64,000 nt of DNA from Echiichthys vipera (Eukaryota > Chordata > Actinopteri > Perciformes > Trachinidae). The position numbers were made by a program, and so were the translations under genes. The notes beneath the pieces were generated by a model. The model did not search any database and was not told the origin of the DNA. It saw only the letters and a program-made list of their open reading frames with translations. Location: positions 10,703,748-10,767,747 of the forward strand of contig OY829662.1 of the NCBI GenBank assembly GCA_963691815.1, read 5' to 3'. Of this stretch, positions 1-13,567 are shown piece after piece. Within the stretch, counting starts at the first letter, position 1, and each line of letters opens with the position of its first letter.

Positions 1-3000
1 GTGCCCAGCTACGGATTCAACATATGTTCAACAACAAAGTCATAACTGTGCTAACAGATCCAAATATTCCCAAAAAAAACTAACACAATCAACAACCAAA
101 AAAACAACATGGTGTGACTAGTTTTTCCAGCACAGTTAAATGTTAGGAATATTTTGCTCAGCTTTTTAGGTTTTCACTTTAATGACTGAATATTGGTTTT
201 GTTTTTTATACGAACTTTTAAATAGAGAAAATGCCATCATTTAGTATAAACTGTAACTGTAATTAGTCATGTATTATTTTTAGACAATATCACTCACTCG
301 CACGCTGGGCCTCCTGGCTAGCTCAGCACATGCCTTTAATGCTTGCAGGAGCTGAAAACTAAATTCAACCAACACAAACCTGCAGCACTCCATGCCGGAG
401 TGGAACTGGACTGTCTGGACTGTGTACACAGGTCGTTGGAATTTGCATTAACACAAAAATACAGCACCTCCGTTCTCCTATCAATTCACATCATACACAC
501 TTATTTTTACCCTCATGGGGCTGGATATGGAACCTACTGGTGCAGCTGCCACGCTAAATATAGCTGGTGCTGCTCCTTTCAAAGGCATCAGTGGGGCTTG
601 TGTCATGTAGGATCAGTGGGTAAGAGAGATGCTCCAGTTAATGTGAGCTGCTGTCAGCCTTCGACCCGGAAGAGGAGAATGAGTGCTGAGCAAAGTGTCA
701 AAATTATTTCAGTTTAAGAAACATTGGGTCCCTGAACAGGACAGGGAGGGTATCTCTCATTGAGAGCTGCCGTTTCATTTCAAAACATCCTCTTGGCCGG
801 GACAGATGTGCATCCCTTAGACTCTGCCTTATGGTGTGATGGGGAGACTGGAATAATGATACCCCCTGCCCATTTGGAGGCTGTGGCATCTTTGGAAATA
901 CAGTAACACTATGTAAATAGGCATAAGACATAACTTTAACTAAACTATTTATAACAGACCCCCCCATACAATGCTGATGCTTCTGAAAATAACCACATTT
1001 CCAAGGAGCTTTTTTATCAAATGTAAACAAGAACATTGATAACAAAAAGTCCATTCTATAAATAAATAAAATCACACGGAGGAGGCTACAACACTGTAGT
1101 TTTCGTTTGATGTTTACCCGTAGTAGTGGGCTGAGCTACATCATGAGCAGCCATTTGTAGTGGGGAAGCACAGCTTGTGTGGATATGAAGGAGGTAGGTC
1201 AACGAGCTCAGCTCTGTTGTGGAATTACACCCTCCTGTCAGAACAACAGGATTAGAGCTTGGTGTCCCTCTTAAAACCAGACGCTCACTCTGCTGACAAA
1301 GGAAGGCAAAAGAAAAAAAAATAATCGGACTGAGGAGAGACTAGGACAGTCTAATAATAGCAAGTGTAAAATCTGTAGAAAATTGAGCGGAGTTGGAGAA
1401 GAAGGTGAGCCGATGTGTGCAAGGTGAATTGTGGACATGTAAATGCCGAGCTGCCCCACATTGGAGCGATGAAGATGAGGGGGCTACGATCGATGGGGCT
1501 GGTTTGTGTGTATGTGTGAGAGATGGGGGAAGGGGTGCTAGACGGCAGTCGCTGGGCACAGAGCCAGGAATGCCATCGCTGCAAGCCAAACAAGAGCACG
1601 GTGAGCCCTTGGGAGAACACTCGCTAGCAACCACAGCAGCAAACGCCACAGCCATGGCAGAATGTAGAGCTCCTTCTGCTCCTGTGCGCAATCGCATTTT
1701 AGGGCAACGCAGCTTTTCAACTTGCTCTGAAAAATGTCCAATATGCCTCTGCGTTCGGTAGGTTTTTTTAAATGCACAACCTCAAACCACGAAAACCAAA
1801 CAGAAACATAACAGAAAGCAAAAGGCAAAATTATTCAGTAGAACAACCTTTCAAATCCTTTGAAGGTTTAAAAAACTGCTGGGAAAGCACTAACAAAGTC
1901 CTTGTGTGCTGCAAAGAGGATTGTACTCTCTAAAGTACTTGAAGCTATTCTCAGTGTGGTCATGTTAATGCTTTCTGACCTGAGCTAACGACAAGGAAGA
2001 GAGAAACTTATGCTGCACTTCTCTCCTGGCACTCTGAACAGGCCCTAAAATAACTTGTATGGACACACTCCAAAAGCACTGCCTCCAGTCCCAATGTCAG
2101 TTGTCTGCTCCAAAAGTAATTTTTTATGAGCCCAGTTGAAAATGTATTGGTCCAGGAGATCAAAGAAAGTCCCTCACAAATGTCTTTTTAAACTCTAATC
2201 ACGTAGTTCTCTCAGTGTTTCCACATTTGTTTTCATGAATCAGAAAAAAAAAGTCAGGCCTCTGTGTGGAGTAATAGCCTGTACATAAGTGAGATCTCAT
2301 AACTCTAAGCTGCAGTGAGACCGATTATGTACCACAGATTTTTATTTCTGTAAAAAATGCTTTAAAGTAGCATTTATCTAGAATATACGTCCAGACACAG
2401 GGACTTTACTGTACACAAATATAGCAACTACCTGTCCAGCATTCAAAAAACAGCACATAATGAGTGAAAATAGCTTTCAACTTGCTTTAAAAAAAAATTG
2501 AAACGTCAACACAGAAACATATTTCTTTGACTGCAATAAACTGCTTTTCGCTGAATGCAAGCTCATCATTTCCACTGAGGGCTCCAGCTAAGCGTCCGAT
2601 CACTGACACCAAAACAACCCGCCAAACCAAATGACACAATCTGGCAAAATGCCCCTCAGCCCTCTGGTCCAGTGCTAAGCAAAAAGCCATCGAGTTTTGA
2701 ACTGAAAGTGAGGCTATGACCTAAGCCTTATAGTAATCACCGTATTTAGTGGCCTGTTTTTGTTATCAAGCCCCCTTTGGCGCCTCTCTGTGAATACACA
2801 CTGCCTCTTTCAGAGGCTTGGGTGCTGACTGGGGCCCCTGACCCGGCGGAGACAGAAAAGCCCCCTACCCTCCCTTCCCTTACCCGCCACCATCTCTTCA
2901 TCCCTTGCCAGGACCAGACCCAAATTAGGGACTCTAACACATTAGTAAAGCCAGAGGGCCTCAAAGCTTACGTCAGCCTGCCCTCTACATGCATCAGGGT

Positions 3001-3965
3001 GCTGGCATCCCCAGTCTGTACACACCGCTTTCTCCTTCAGGAGTGTGGGCCACTGCAGGAGCTACAGCAGGAGGCCGGCAATGATGTCCGACTCTATGAT
3101 GAAGGGAATACAGCATGCACTCTTATATGCATAGCTTAAGGGTTGCACAACTCTGAAAAAGGTCACAGTATGGGCTAATTCATCAGATTTTCCAATGTAT
3201 ACTGTCTATGAAATATATTTATCAGTCCTGCAACTATTTCAACAACCACCCATGGTTATATAGCTAAGAAGGGTCTTCTAATCTCAGCATTTGTATTTTC
3301 TGCATAAAAAGTAGACACTATTTTAAAGTGAAGGCCAGCAAACTACTAGCTTCTCCATAGGTGGATGGCTGAATGCATACGGATGCATGTGGAAACAGAT
3401 ATTCTTAGTAAGTTAAACTGGAATACAAACCAAATGTGGACGTGAGTAAAGTAGGTAAACTCAGCTCGCTAATGCGTTTACTTGCTGTCAGGTGATGCAT
3501 GTCAGATGCAGCTCAGTCTGCAGCTCGGAGAATGTTTTGTTTTTGAGAATGAGCTGCATCAATATCCATGTCAACTCTACTCCTGCACACCAGTGCAAGA
3601 GCAAAGCGTTCAACCAATGTCTGCCAAGCCTCCACAAACACGACAACTCAACAAGCAATAACACAGGGTGCCCTTGAATCATTACAACTGTGAAGCCCCT
3701 GTGCTGGAAAGGCCAACTAGTCCACTTCACCATTAAGCCACTAAAGAGAGCAGCACGGAGGTCAGGAACCCATGCACTGGAAATAAAGAACCCTGAGCCA
3801 CCGACAACTGCGATAAAACAGCACTCGCAGCGAAGAAAACATTGATGTCAAAGTGGGCTGAGCTGAAAATATTTTCATTCCCTTTCCAGCTGCCATATTT
3901 GACCTCAAAATCCCGCATTCTTCCGAAAATGGAGCGCGACAAGGTGCAAAATCTGTCGTGCTTAC
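1..3965. other. No assignable gene; probable first intron of a minus-strand gene
   Basis: Several moderately long open frames exist but none resembles a known protein. A region near 1340-1700 has higher GC and contains an acceptor-like GGCTTGCAG on the minus strand at about 1579, which could mark a 5' UTR exon, but nothing confirms it. Confidence 0.4.
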
Positions 3966-4240
3966 CCCCGCTAAAAAAAAAGATGAATAAATCCTACCAT
4001 GAAGCGTTCAGGAGGTTCTCGTTGGCGGCGGAGCCTCTGCAGCCATTTTGTAGTAACTGACCGGAGCAGGAGCTCGAGACGGTTGAATCGGTGGTAACGG
4101 GGGAAGGGAGGCGGGGCTTCGCCTTGCCACGTGACCTTCAATAACAAAACAAACTGGGTCCCACTTCCCAACGCTCCACCCCCGGGGTTTCCATGACAAC
4201 TGCAGCCCCTCCATCACTACTCCCCCTCTCCGCGGCCTCA
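3966..4240 (-). promoter_or_regulatory. CpG-rich promoter with noncoding exon 1, pointing left
   Basis: This is the most CpG-rich block in the window. On the minus strand it has an E-box (TCACGTGGC, about 4128), a GC box (AGCCCCGCCTCCC, about 4110) and then a YY1-type element (AAAATGGCTGC, about 4050), which in vertebrate promoters usually sits just downstream of the start site. A strong splice donor, GCGGGG|GTAAGC, follows at 3965. Together these predict a start near 4060-4080 and a roughly 100-nt first exon. An alternative donor (CATG|GTAGGA) lies near 4000. The reading ATG GCT GCA GAG in the YY1 box closes after 13 codons, so the exon is probably noncoding. I found no downstream exons in 1-3900. 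In human the gene following SEPT9 in the same orientation is TNRC6C; this promoter could be its orthologue's. Confidence 0.5.
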
Positions 4241-4489
4241 TGAATGCTCCTTTCCTACGATATATACCTAAAGAAGAGTGCAAAGCGAGACACACGCATG
4301 TGGAAAGTGAATTGTCCTAGGGGATGAATATAGTTTGTATATATAAAAAAGGAGTTTGGGTGACATGGAGCCTGTGCTTCGTTTTTGCACCAACAGAGGG
4401 CACAATTTCTACTGCAAACCAATGATTTACTCCACACTGTGCTGCTACTGTGGAGTCGTTTTTATTTGTATAGCCTGTATGGCACGTGT

Positions 4490-5560
4490 TAGGGTGATGA
4501 AGTAGGTTACACTTACCAAAATACTTTACTACACTTCTGAGGTAGGCTACTTTACTTGCGCGTTTCCATTTGTTTGCTACTTTTATGATACTTCTACTCT
4601 GTGGCAGATTAAGGGGATCAGGGGCCCCTACTGTTTGTTTGGGCCCCCCACATTATTAATCATGCTTTATCAGAAAAAAAACCCCTGCGAGAACAGAATA
4701 AGGGCACACTCACACTATCCACTGGTACCGTGCCCGTTGCTTTTGTACTTGTACTTGAAAAGATCTGGGCCGCGGCTCCAATGGGTCTTGCTTATACGTC
4801 ATCACCCCTCAGAGATTTATTTTTGTCAGACTGTTTTGTAATGTTTCGTCTGTCCAAATCTGCAGTAAACACTTCACTCCCGCATCAGACCACCGCAAAC
4901 CGCTCGGTGGCATCTTTTTAAGTGTCTGTCGCGAAGAACAGACACATATAAATAGATATCTCGCGCATATAAATACATATCTCACGCTCGTGCTCGTACA
5001 CATGCACACGCTCGTGCCTGTACATGTGCAGCCGTGCTTTATTAAAGCCCATCTCTCTCAACTGGGCCGCGGCTGGCAAGTGTGCCGTGCCTGAGCGCGG
5101 TACAGTTGTACTGACACTGGTCAAACAAACTAGAATTTAGGTCGCAATCACACTGTCCATCCGTGTGTCCGCAACTTTGATAAATCCTGTCAATTTAGGA
5201 ATTTTCCTCAGTAGATCTTGGTCCCATTGTTCTTTTCTTTTTCGTGCTCTTTCTGACATTTTGCTGCTATTTTGTGTAGTAACAGTGAGTCATGTGATCA
5301 TTTGACAACAAAACTGACCTTATGAACCCGGCCACATGATGACAGCTGATTGGATAAATGTGTCCCATATCTATCCAATCACTGACTTCATTTTTTAAAA
5401 GTTTTTTTTCCCGGTGAGGTAAATTAAGAACATTAAAAATAGTCTGGCAAATCCAGGGCCCCTTAAAAACTTTCTTGAGTGGAGTATTGTTGCATTATGT
5501 TTTATTTTAATTAAAGAAGAATCTGACGTTTTCCTCCACCACTGGACTGGAATTTTTGTG
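4490..5560. repeat. Nested repeat cluster with an hAT-like MITE
   Basis: Outer sequence at about 4495-4610 and 5470-5550 resembles a common fish repeat rich in ACTTTACT and TACTTCTACTC. Between them, about 4699-5130 starts with AGGGCACACTCACACTATCC and contains CGTGCCCG near the left and GAGCGCGGTAC near the right end, the style of fish hAT-type MITEs beginning GGGCGCACTCACACT. A related, much shorter element is at 16531-16639. Confidence 0.5.
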
Positions 5561-6454
5561 CCAATGTAAACACAAACATTCTAACTGTGTCCCAGTTAAT
5601 TTCCTGTTGCAGTGAATGTGAATGACATCAGCTGACAGGAAGCTGACAATGACCAAGGCTGTTGCCTAGCAAAAGAATTCCACTGGATATTGTAACGCTA
5701 TTGTCATTTCACAATTATTGTTTCTATCAACTCTGTGCATAAATCTAATTTGTGTCTATCTGTGCTGGAAGAGCCACCCCTCCTCTTCCTCTTCCTGAGG
5801 TTTCTTCCTTTTTCCCTGTTCAAGGGATTTTGGGGGAACATTTCCTTATCCAAATCAAGGGTCTAAGGACAGGATGTAATATGTTATAGTACCATTGACA
5901 GGCTTGGATTGATGCATCAAAAAGTAGCTGTAATACAATAGAGGAGCTTCAAATCACAAAAGTTAAGATATATTTAAAAAAACACTGGAGCTAAAACTGC
6001 AGTCACTTCCTCAAGTCCATGTTTTGTTGACTTCAGAGTGAGAAATTCCCTCCGCGCATGGCTCAGTGGAAACCTTATCTCCACCATCGAACCGAGGAGA
6101 AACAAATAGGATTGGAGCGTGTGCCAGGCCAATATGTCACCACTCAATGAACCAGATCTGGAGCTGAATAAATACCCTCATTAGCAGATGCGGAAGTCCA
6201 CTCCAAATGAGACTCCTGTGGCATCTGATAGGGAAATGATTCTAGAAAAATCAAATGGTGAACACCCACAAGAAATTACTACGAATCTGATTACAAAGCA
6301 GGGTGATCACCACCGTGTGCTCGCAATTACACAACAATCTGTACTAGGTTGTCGCAGACATATGGATTACGGTGTCACCCACATCTGGATAATCGGAGGG
6401 AAATGCATTACAGTGACGGTTGCAATACACAACTATTCAGTCTGGAGTGCAAAG
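5561..6454. other. Unassigned intergenic sequence
   Basis: The stretch at about 5760-5900 (CCTGAGGTTTCTTCC, then AAGGGATTTTGGGGG) resembles the end of a common fish interspersed repeat, at low confidence. No gene is recognised. Confidence 0.3.
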
Positions 6455-6590
6455 GGAGGTGTGTGTAGAGAGGAGAGAAGAAAGGGGGGGGGGGGGGGCT
6501 AATCATGCACCATGGTGATGAATCTTTTGTGTGTCATTGGTTTTAGATAGATTACCTGAACTCAAACTTTGAGTTGTGTGTGTGTGTGTG
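6455..6590 (+). repeat. Dispersed duplicate, copy 1 (poly-G, unique core, GT start)
   Basis: About 135 bp align to 22369-22515: GGAGGTGTGTGTAGAG, a purine stretch, a run of about 16 Gs, CTAATCATGCACCATGG, TGATGAATCTT, GATAGATTACCTGAACTC, then a GT repeat. Apart from indels in the homopolymer, roughly nine in ten positions match by eye. Confidence 0.8.
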
Positions 6591-6596
6591 CGAGTA

Positions 6597-6720
<124 letters not shown>

Positions 6721-6789
6721 TTGTATTTCCATGGTGACCACAGTCTGGGTGATATCATCTTCTGTTCTATTCATAGAGAATAAAAGATC

Positions 6790-9650
6790 TTTCCAACATT
6801 GTTGTGATCTCGCGTTTCTTTTTACATTCTTGCTGAGGAGCTTATTTTATGGGTGTATAGTGAATACTCAGAAATGGGTTGAGTGCCTTGCTCGATGTGT
6901 ATTAAGGAAATATCACTGCTGTAGAGACGTCTCTGTGCAGTATGTTGTTGCTGATGCTGTTAAACTGAGCTTGCCATGCTCTGCGTACCCTGGTTGTGTG
7001 GTTGTTAAATTGAAGTGGCCTGTGATCACTGTGGTCACGGCATATAATTTCATGTGAAGAAATTAAAGACAGATGGTTCACTGGTAGCTACGTTCTTCTT
7101 CACTGTATTTCAGTGAAAAATATAACAATTTTTTTGTGCCTCTAAACAGGTGGATTTTGATCAATTGGTGTTTCTAAATCTGATAAAGGGTCGCACAAAT
7201 GTTGCAAGTTTAACTGCCAAGATAAAAAAAAAACATCTGTAAAAGCATGTGCTTCTCTTACCATTTTATCTCATTTAATATGCCCACCTTCATTTCAATA
7301 CAGTTGATGCCAGGATGGGTTAATATATCACATAAGCTGCTCTGCAACATCTCTAACACACTGATTTGTTTTTTCGGAAATGAAGGCCAAAGAGATGTTT
7401 CAAACCTTACACTATGTTTTTGGATGGATTTTTAATGGAACGGAGCCCCAATCCCTGGTAGTCAATGTCAGTGAGGTAGGATATGAATGCATTAGTGGTG
7501 CCGATATTTAGCAACCTTGGGCATGTTCACAAACTTTATATGTTCGGAGGTAACTTTTTACCCTTGAGTGTCAAATAAATCAGAACTCTTCTACTCTGTA
7601 TGCTTGTAATGTAATTCGCGGATTCAAAAAAAACCTCTAAAATGTGTGTAGAACAGTCAGTGGTAACTTGTTGAACAGGAGAAAATCTGACCTTGCTGTC
7701 TCTATACAGATGTTAGCAGAATTGATCAGCTCACGTAGCCAGTGGATGTGAATCTGAGAAATATGACCCTGGCCAGCTGACACGTCTAGAGGGTAAAGTT
7801 CAAGAGTCAGATTGTTACCGTATCAACCCGACCCTGTGGGAAGAAGGGAGAGGAGAGCGGAGAAGCATTTGTATTGATTGAGTTAAAGGTATTAAAGTAT
7901 TGCGTTAAAAACACAACTTACAGGTAGACGGTCAAAAGGCTTATGTGTAACATTAACGTAAGGTAAGAAATGAATAATTTTGTTTATGTATAAAGAATCC
8001 CTGCTAATGTCGACAGTGAGGTATTTGTACCGTAGATTTTTCAATATCATCCTACTGTAGGCTCCACTTCTACTCCACTCAAATCCAAAGGTAAAAAACC
8101 CACTAATAAATCAGTTAAAATAATCAAATAAAATAACATGTAATGAGGGATGCACCGAAATTCTGACCTTGATTCAGATAGCCAATGTTTTTGCTGTTTA
8201 TTTTGTTTTTGTTGTTATTTATTCCCTTTTAAGTGCCAGGGAAACAAAGAAATTTGTATTACAAAAACAATTAACTGTTTTCAAGTCACTCAGCCCTTCA
8301 TTAATATCTTAATAATATCTTATCTTTGAATGAGCGCAGATTCAATTATACAAATACAAAAAAACAACCTATTATCGAGCCTTCTTTCACATGAAATGTA
8401 TAACTTTTATTGAAATATAACTGTTTCAAAAGCCTTTTAAATATTGTAACATTGGTGAATGTCTTTTTATTTACCCAATGATGGCGGTCAACACAACGAA
8501 TATCAGCCGATACTGTTGTCCAGGCCGATAAATCAGTGCGTTTCGAAATTAGGAGTATTTTTACTTTTGATATATGTTGCTACAATACATTCTTTACGGC
8601 ACTAATTTCTATCTAACAGAATTAAGGATCTAAAATCTTCTTCCACAACTGAATATCACTTTGTTAAGGGCAAGCAAGAATCAATAAAACAGTAACATGA
8701 ATTAAAAGCTGTATGTGATGCATAAAATGTGCTCTAGCAAATAGACTACAAACAACAGTAGATGTTCTAAACACAACAAGTTGGTGCAGGTTTGTGTAAT
8801 ACATTCATTTTACAGATGAAGACAATATTTAGACACAGCAGAGGCCTCTCCTCCTCCGCCTCTTTGCCTGAACTGATGCATTATTCCTACATTAAAGCAG
8901 TCAGCTGAAAACCGCTGGAGGCTGCTCCAAACTAAATCTTATGTTTGAAGTCTAGTGAGACAGCAGGTGACAGTATAGCTGCCTAGAGGGTGTCCATTAC
9001 ATTGCTTAAAGTACTTTGAGTCTTCTTCAAAAACTGGAGGGAGTCCATCAGTATGGGTCTGATATAATGCAGGACCACTTTCTCGGATAACTTTGCAGTG
9101 TTTCAGTGCTAAAAGCCAGTATTTTTCACCAGCATGCCATCCTTTTCGGCCCAAATGTGTTTACAGGAGAAACAGATTTAACTTACACACTATTTTATTT
9201 ATTACTCTCACTTCTATCCACACCTTTGCTCCCCATAGTCCAAGCACTGTGCGCAAAAGAGTAAACCCCAAGTGTTCTGGATTGAACTAATGCAAGTGTA
9301 TTTTCACTGAATAAGAGGTAAAGGGAAGATTTTGGTGTAGTAAAGGATAATTGTTAGGTGATCATCCACAATGTTTGATGTTCAGACATTACAAATATGA
9401 AAAGAACAACCTTTTCCTACACTAAAGGCATAGAGCCATTAATGTATTAATACGTAAATCATCCACAAAAATCAAACAGTCATAGTCAGCAGTGGTTACG
9501 TCAAACCTCGTTCAGACAAACGCGTTCAATGGGGCTCTTTCAGCGTCATTTTAACACTTCTGTCACTGATGTCTGAGTTTCAAATAAGAAAAGAAGAGGG
9601 TTACATCCTCATACTTCACTTTATATATTGTGCAGTAACAGAAAGTGTGA
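6790..9650. other. Intergenic, no gene recognised
   Basis: A degraded hAT-like MITE may span about 8150-8545, starting GAGGGATGCACCGAAATTC and ending near GCCGATAAATCAG. The rest is AT-rich single-copy-looking sequence. Confidence 0.35.
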
Positions 9651-9659
9651 TAAGTGATG

Positions 9660-9835
9660 ATGCTTTGCAGCTATGTAATCAGACATGAGCTGTGTGGGTG
9701 GGCATTAGCCCCCAATACTGTGTTGTGTTAGCAGAACAGCACTCAGCGCTAATCAGATTTATGGCATGCATAAACATAATTGTGTGCCTTTATGGATTAA
9801 ATTAAACAATTAAGCGTCTGCAAACATTAATTTGC
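9660..9835. promoter_or_regulatory. Candidate conserved noncoding element
   Basis: AT-rich, non-repetitive sequence with several homeodomain-like cores (GCTAATCAGATT, TTATGGCATGCATAAACATAATT, TTAAACAATTAAG, CATTAATTTG). Conservation cannot be tested here. Confidence 0.25.
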
Positions 9836-10612
9836 CTTCTCAATGCTTTGTCTGTTCCGTCTATCTGTCTGTTCTGTTTCTTATATCTCCAGGTTCTTTC
9901 TCCCCCATCCCTTTCCTCTTATTGCACACATTACATCTTCTTATGTATACTCAACACAAACACAGACAGCTACACACAAACACAAGGCAGGTCTCTCCCA
10001 CAGAGACGAGATATTGGTAGGAAGAGATGACACAGTATGCTATGAAAGTTCGTCATCCTTTAAAGTCAGCAAAGACCGCGCCGGCCAAGGTCACTCTGCT
10101 GTTTTAGGATGTGGGGGTGGAGAGCGGAGAGCCTGCTTCAGCGCTTTAAGTGTCACTCCACCAACCACTATGATTGTTTCTATTTTCATTTGAGATGAGA
10201 TTATAGTCCTTGGGGGAGGAGATATCAATCTGTTGTAACACAATGAGTCTTTTTTAGTGAGCAAATAGACACTTGGGCCAACAATGGCCACGGTCGATAT
10301 TTGTCTGTCACTCGTGATTACGTGCGCAAAAAGCACAAAGTGACAAAGAGAGACTGGGCACGGAGAGCGAGAGAGATAGAAGGGAAAGCCAGTCTTTCAT
10401 CAGACACAAAGAAACAGCAAGTGTTTGTATAACAATTGTATATTAAACTAATTTCAGTAAACAACAGCAACACAGAACACAACATCCCTGTAAACTGAGT
10501 AGATCAATACAGTAAGGAAACATTTAAGTAATTCAGTAGTTTTTACATATACGCTGCACATTTTCACATGGTGCTTTAATACTATTGGGAGCACAGAAGT
10601 GTCGGGTACACT

Positions 10613-10749
<137 letters not shown>

Positions 10750-11479
10750 ATCCTCTTCTCCCCACAGCTTCCATGTGTCAGAGTGATGAATGTCTCCTTC
10801 CTGTGGGTGACCTCCAAGGTCAGCAGTAGTGGGGCAAATGCAGCCTGGCCGCCTCATTTCCCCAGCAGCTACAGCAAGGTAAGAGCTCAGGCATAATTCA
10901 CCATCGCTTGGCCACGGCTCTAATCGAAAAATCGCAAATGTAATCAAACTAGCTGGGGTGCTACAGGCTCTGCAGTGCTGGGTTGGACTAGATCAGGGTG
11001 GGATGGGGCTGAAAGGAGAATTTGTTTTATTGATTTTAAAGCTTGCAGTCTGTGTACACATGCAGTGTTTGATTCAACACATACAAGCTAATCTGCATTC
11101 AAATTTGCAGAGGGATGCCTCACACACGTCTACACACATTCCTACACAAGCCTTAATTACCCCACATTCATGATGCATACGCTGTGCTTACATTACTGTT
11201 AAGTCCACCATCTGCCTATGTGACAGACCACACTCTAGCTGAACTGCTGGCATACATGTGCATATGAAAACATACTGGACCTCCTGCACGCTTCACTGCA
11301 CACACTCAGTTCCACTTCAGTGAGAAAGGGAGTATTCAAATAAAAGGCAATAGGCATATATGTGAGGAATCCATCAGTCACCATCTGCGAGAACATACTG
11401 TAGGATTGTAAAACAAAACTCCATATGCCTTGTGGCAAAAAAAAATAAAAAAATACCCAACCCCATTTGTTCCATTTCA

Positions 11480-11780
11480 GCACGTATGCCACCTCTGCCT
11501 TGGGATGTGGCTGTAAATTATACATAAGTATGTCATTACGCACAAAAGCCAATGACATTGGCCTAATGAATATGGGCAGTGTCGCAGTCAACAGCATCCC
11601 CTCACTGGAGAGATCCTATCTAGGCCACAGCATCAATCTTCCTGTCAGCGCCGCAGCAACCACTATCTACATTATGCCTTGCCATCATAAACAGATATAT
11701 TATTCATGAATTAGCATTATTGTCCACTTAATTATTCAGCAGGTCTTAATCATCTAGCGGATAATCTATTCCAGGTCGTG
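11480..11780. promoter_or_regulatory. Candidate conserved noncoding element
   Basis: Non-repetitive sequence ending in dense homeodomain-type cores: TATTCATGAATTAGCATTAT, TTAATTATTCAGC, CTTAATCATCTAGCGGATAA. An 80-residue open frame crosses it but shows no recognisable protein. Confidence 0.3.
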
Positions 11781-13309
11781 GGAAATTAGATGAGGAAAGA
11801 TAACGTTGTTTCATGGGTCTCACCATATTGAGGCGAGAGGGTTTTCTGCTTGTGTGGTTTTATTTATGAAAGGTTAAGAGTGTATGGGAAAGGTGTTTTG
11901 GGAGAATTATTTCCAGTATTGGAAGTAAAATTGGCATGAAATGAGGGATAAAGTAGACAAGACAAAGACCTAAAGAGACCTGGGATGTATTAAGATTAAT
12001 GGGACAATAATATGTAATTTTACAAGGATGATGAATTACAATTATCTCCCCGAGGAATGTGCATCCTGAAGTAGTAATGAGAACATTAATTTCAAAAATC
12101 TTCCGTCAATGAAGGTACAAAATAGCATAATGGTCTTTGCATGTACACTGTTGCATTTTGAACTCAGCAAAGAAACAGATAAATTACTTTGGCCAAAAAA
12201 AGTTTAAAATCTTTTCCCCAAAACCTAAAAATGTCTCTATAGGATAGTCACCGCTGCTGTCCTCCACCTCTGGCTGTGTTTTTCTCCTGTCACCTCATCT
12301 ACCCTTCCTTCAACCATCTACCTCACCCCGTTTCCCTCCTTGTTTTCTAGTCCAAGCACATACACCACAGAGAGCGATGAATCATTCATGGTAGCACATA
12401 ATGCCCTCAGCCCTCTCCCGAGAGAGAGAGAGGGAGACACAGAAAGACAGACAGTGAGCCAAGCACAGACAGAAGAAAGAGGAGAGGGTCGTAATAGAGT
12501 AGCTAGAAAGAAATGGGGGGTAAGATGCAAGACAATGCAAGTGTGCTGCAAATTAAATAGATGTTATCAATATGAAGCATGTTATAGGGAGGCTGGGTAA
12601 GACGTTTAAAAATTTAATAAGGTCCAATTTGCTGGCACTTTTCATATAGTAGATAAGGCCGACATAGTGTAATTTTATGTGTTTAATAATACCTCCAGTC
12701 AAAACACTCTCCCATCATTGTTAAATGGCGTGTCTGTATGCTGTGAACAGTATTTCATATTAGGTATGAAGCTGTTTGTGCACTATTCTACAGTCTTGTC
12801 TGAGTCAGAGCTGGACCAAAAAAAAGCCATGACCAAGATGGCAATATTTTTCCAGGCTATGGCGACAAATTCAACCCCACATACTCATGTTGTACAGACA
12901 AATCCCCACATTTCCAAGATGTAGTTAAAATGTAACCACAGTAGAGACCATCTTGTGATGGGATAACACCAGTCCCCATGCCAAATCGGGTCAGGGGTGT
13001 TCCAAACTTTCTAACCCCCTACTTTCATCCCCCGTGCTTACTTGCCTCAATTTGTATCTCATCTACAGATGTGTAACCTTTCAGGCTGTCCTCATTCACT
13101 GCTCTTACAAATAACTACAAAAATGTAATGAAAGTCATATTTCATGAGATATCACTGACATGAGAATACCAGCGCCGCTGTCGTAGCTGGAAAATCCCAC
13201 TTATATTAAGAGATAAAGCTTAAGTGACATATTGCAACATACTACATTGCAGTAGTTCCTTTTTTTGTCTGATATACCCCCACAGTCCTTCCAAATGACA
13301 GTTTGTTCA

Positions 13310-13567
13310 TCAGTCCAAACCCACAGTCCAAAGACGTGCTGGTGTTAGGTTAATTGGTGAGGCTAAATACCCCGTAGGTGTGAATCTAAGTGTGAATGTG
13401 TCTTTCTCTGTGTGTCAGCCCTGTGAGAGTCTGGCGAGAGTCTGTCCAGGGTGTACCACGCCTTCGCACAATATATGCTGGGATTGGCTCCAGCACCCCG
13501 ACCCCGACTGCGATAAGCGGTAACAGATAATGGATGGATGGATGGATGGATGGATGGATGGATGGAT
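13310..13567 (+). mobile_element. LINE 3' end with (TGGA)n tail
   Basis: CAGTCCAAAGACGTGC, TTAGGTTAATTGGTGA, GAGAGTCTGTCCAGGGTGTA and GATAAGCGG, followed by a nine-copy TGGA tail, is the typical 3' end of a family of fish non-LTR retrotransposons. Only the 3' end, without reverse transcriptase, is present: a 5'-truncated insertion. The exact clade (RTE/Rex-like) is uncertain. Confidence 0.75.

Noticed and set aside
1393..1761. 122-residue plus-strand frame and overlapping 118-residue minus frame
   Set aside because: Neither shows a known motif; both frames are open because of moderate GC content.
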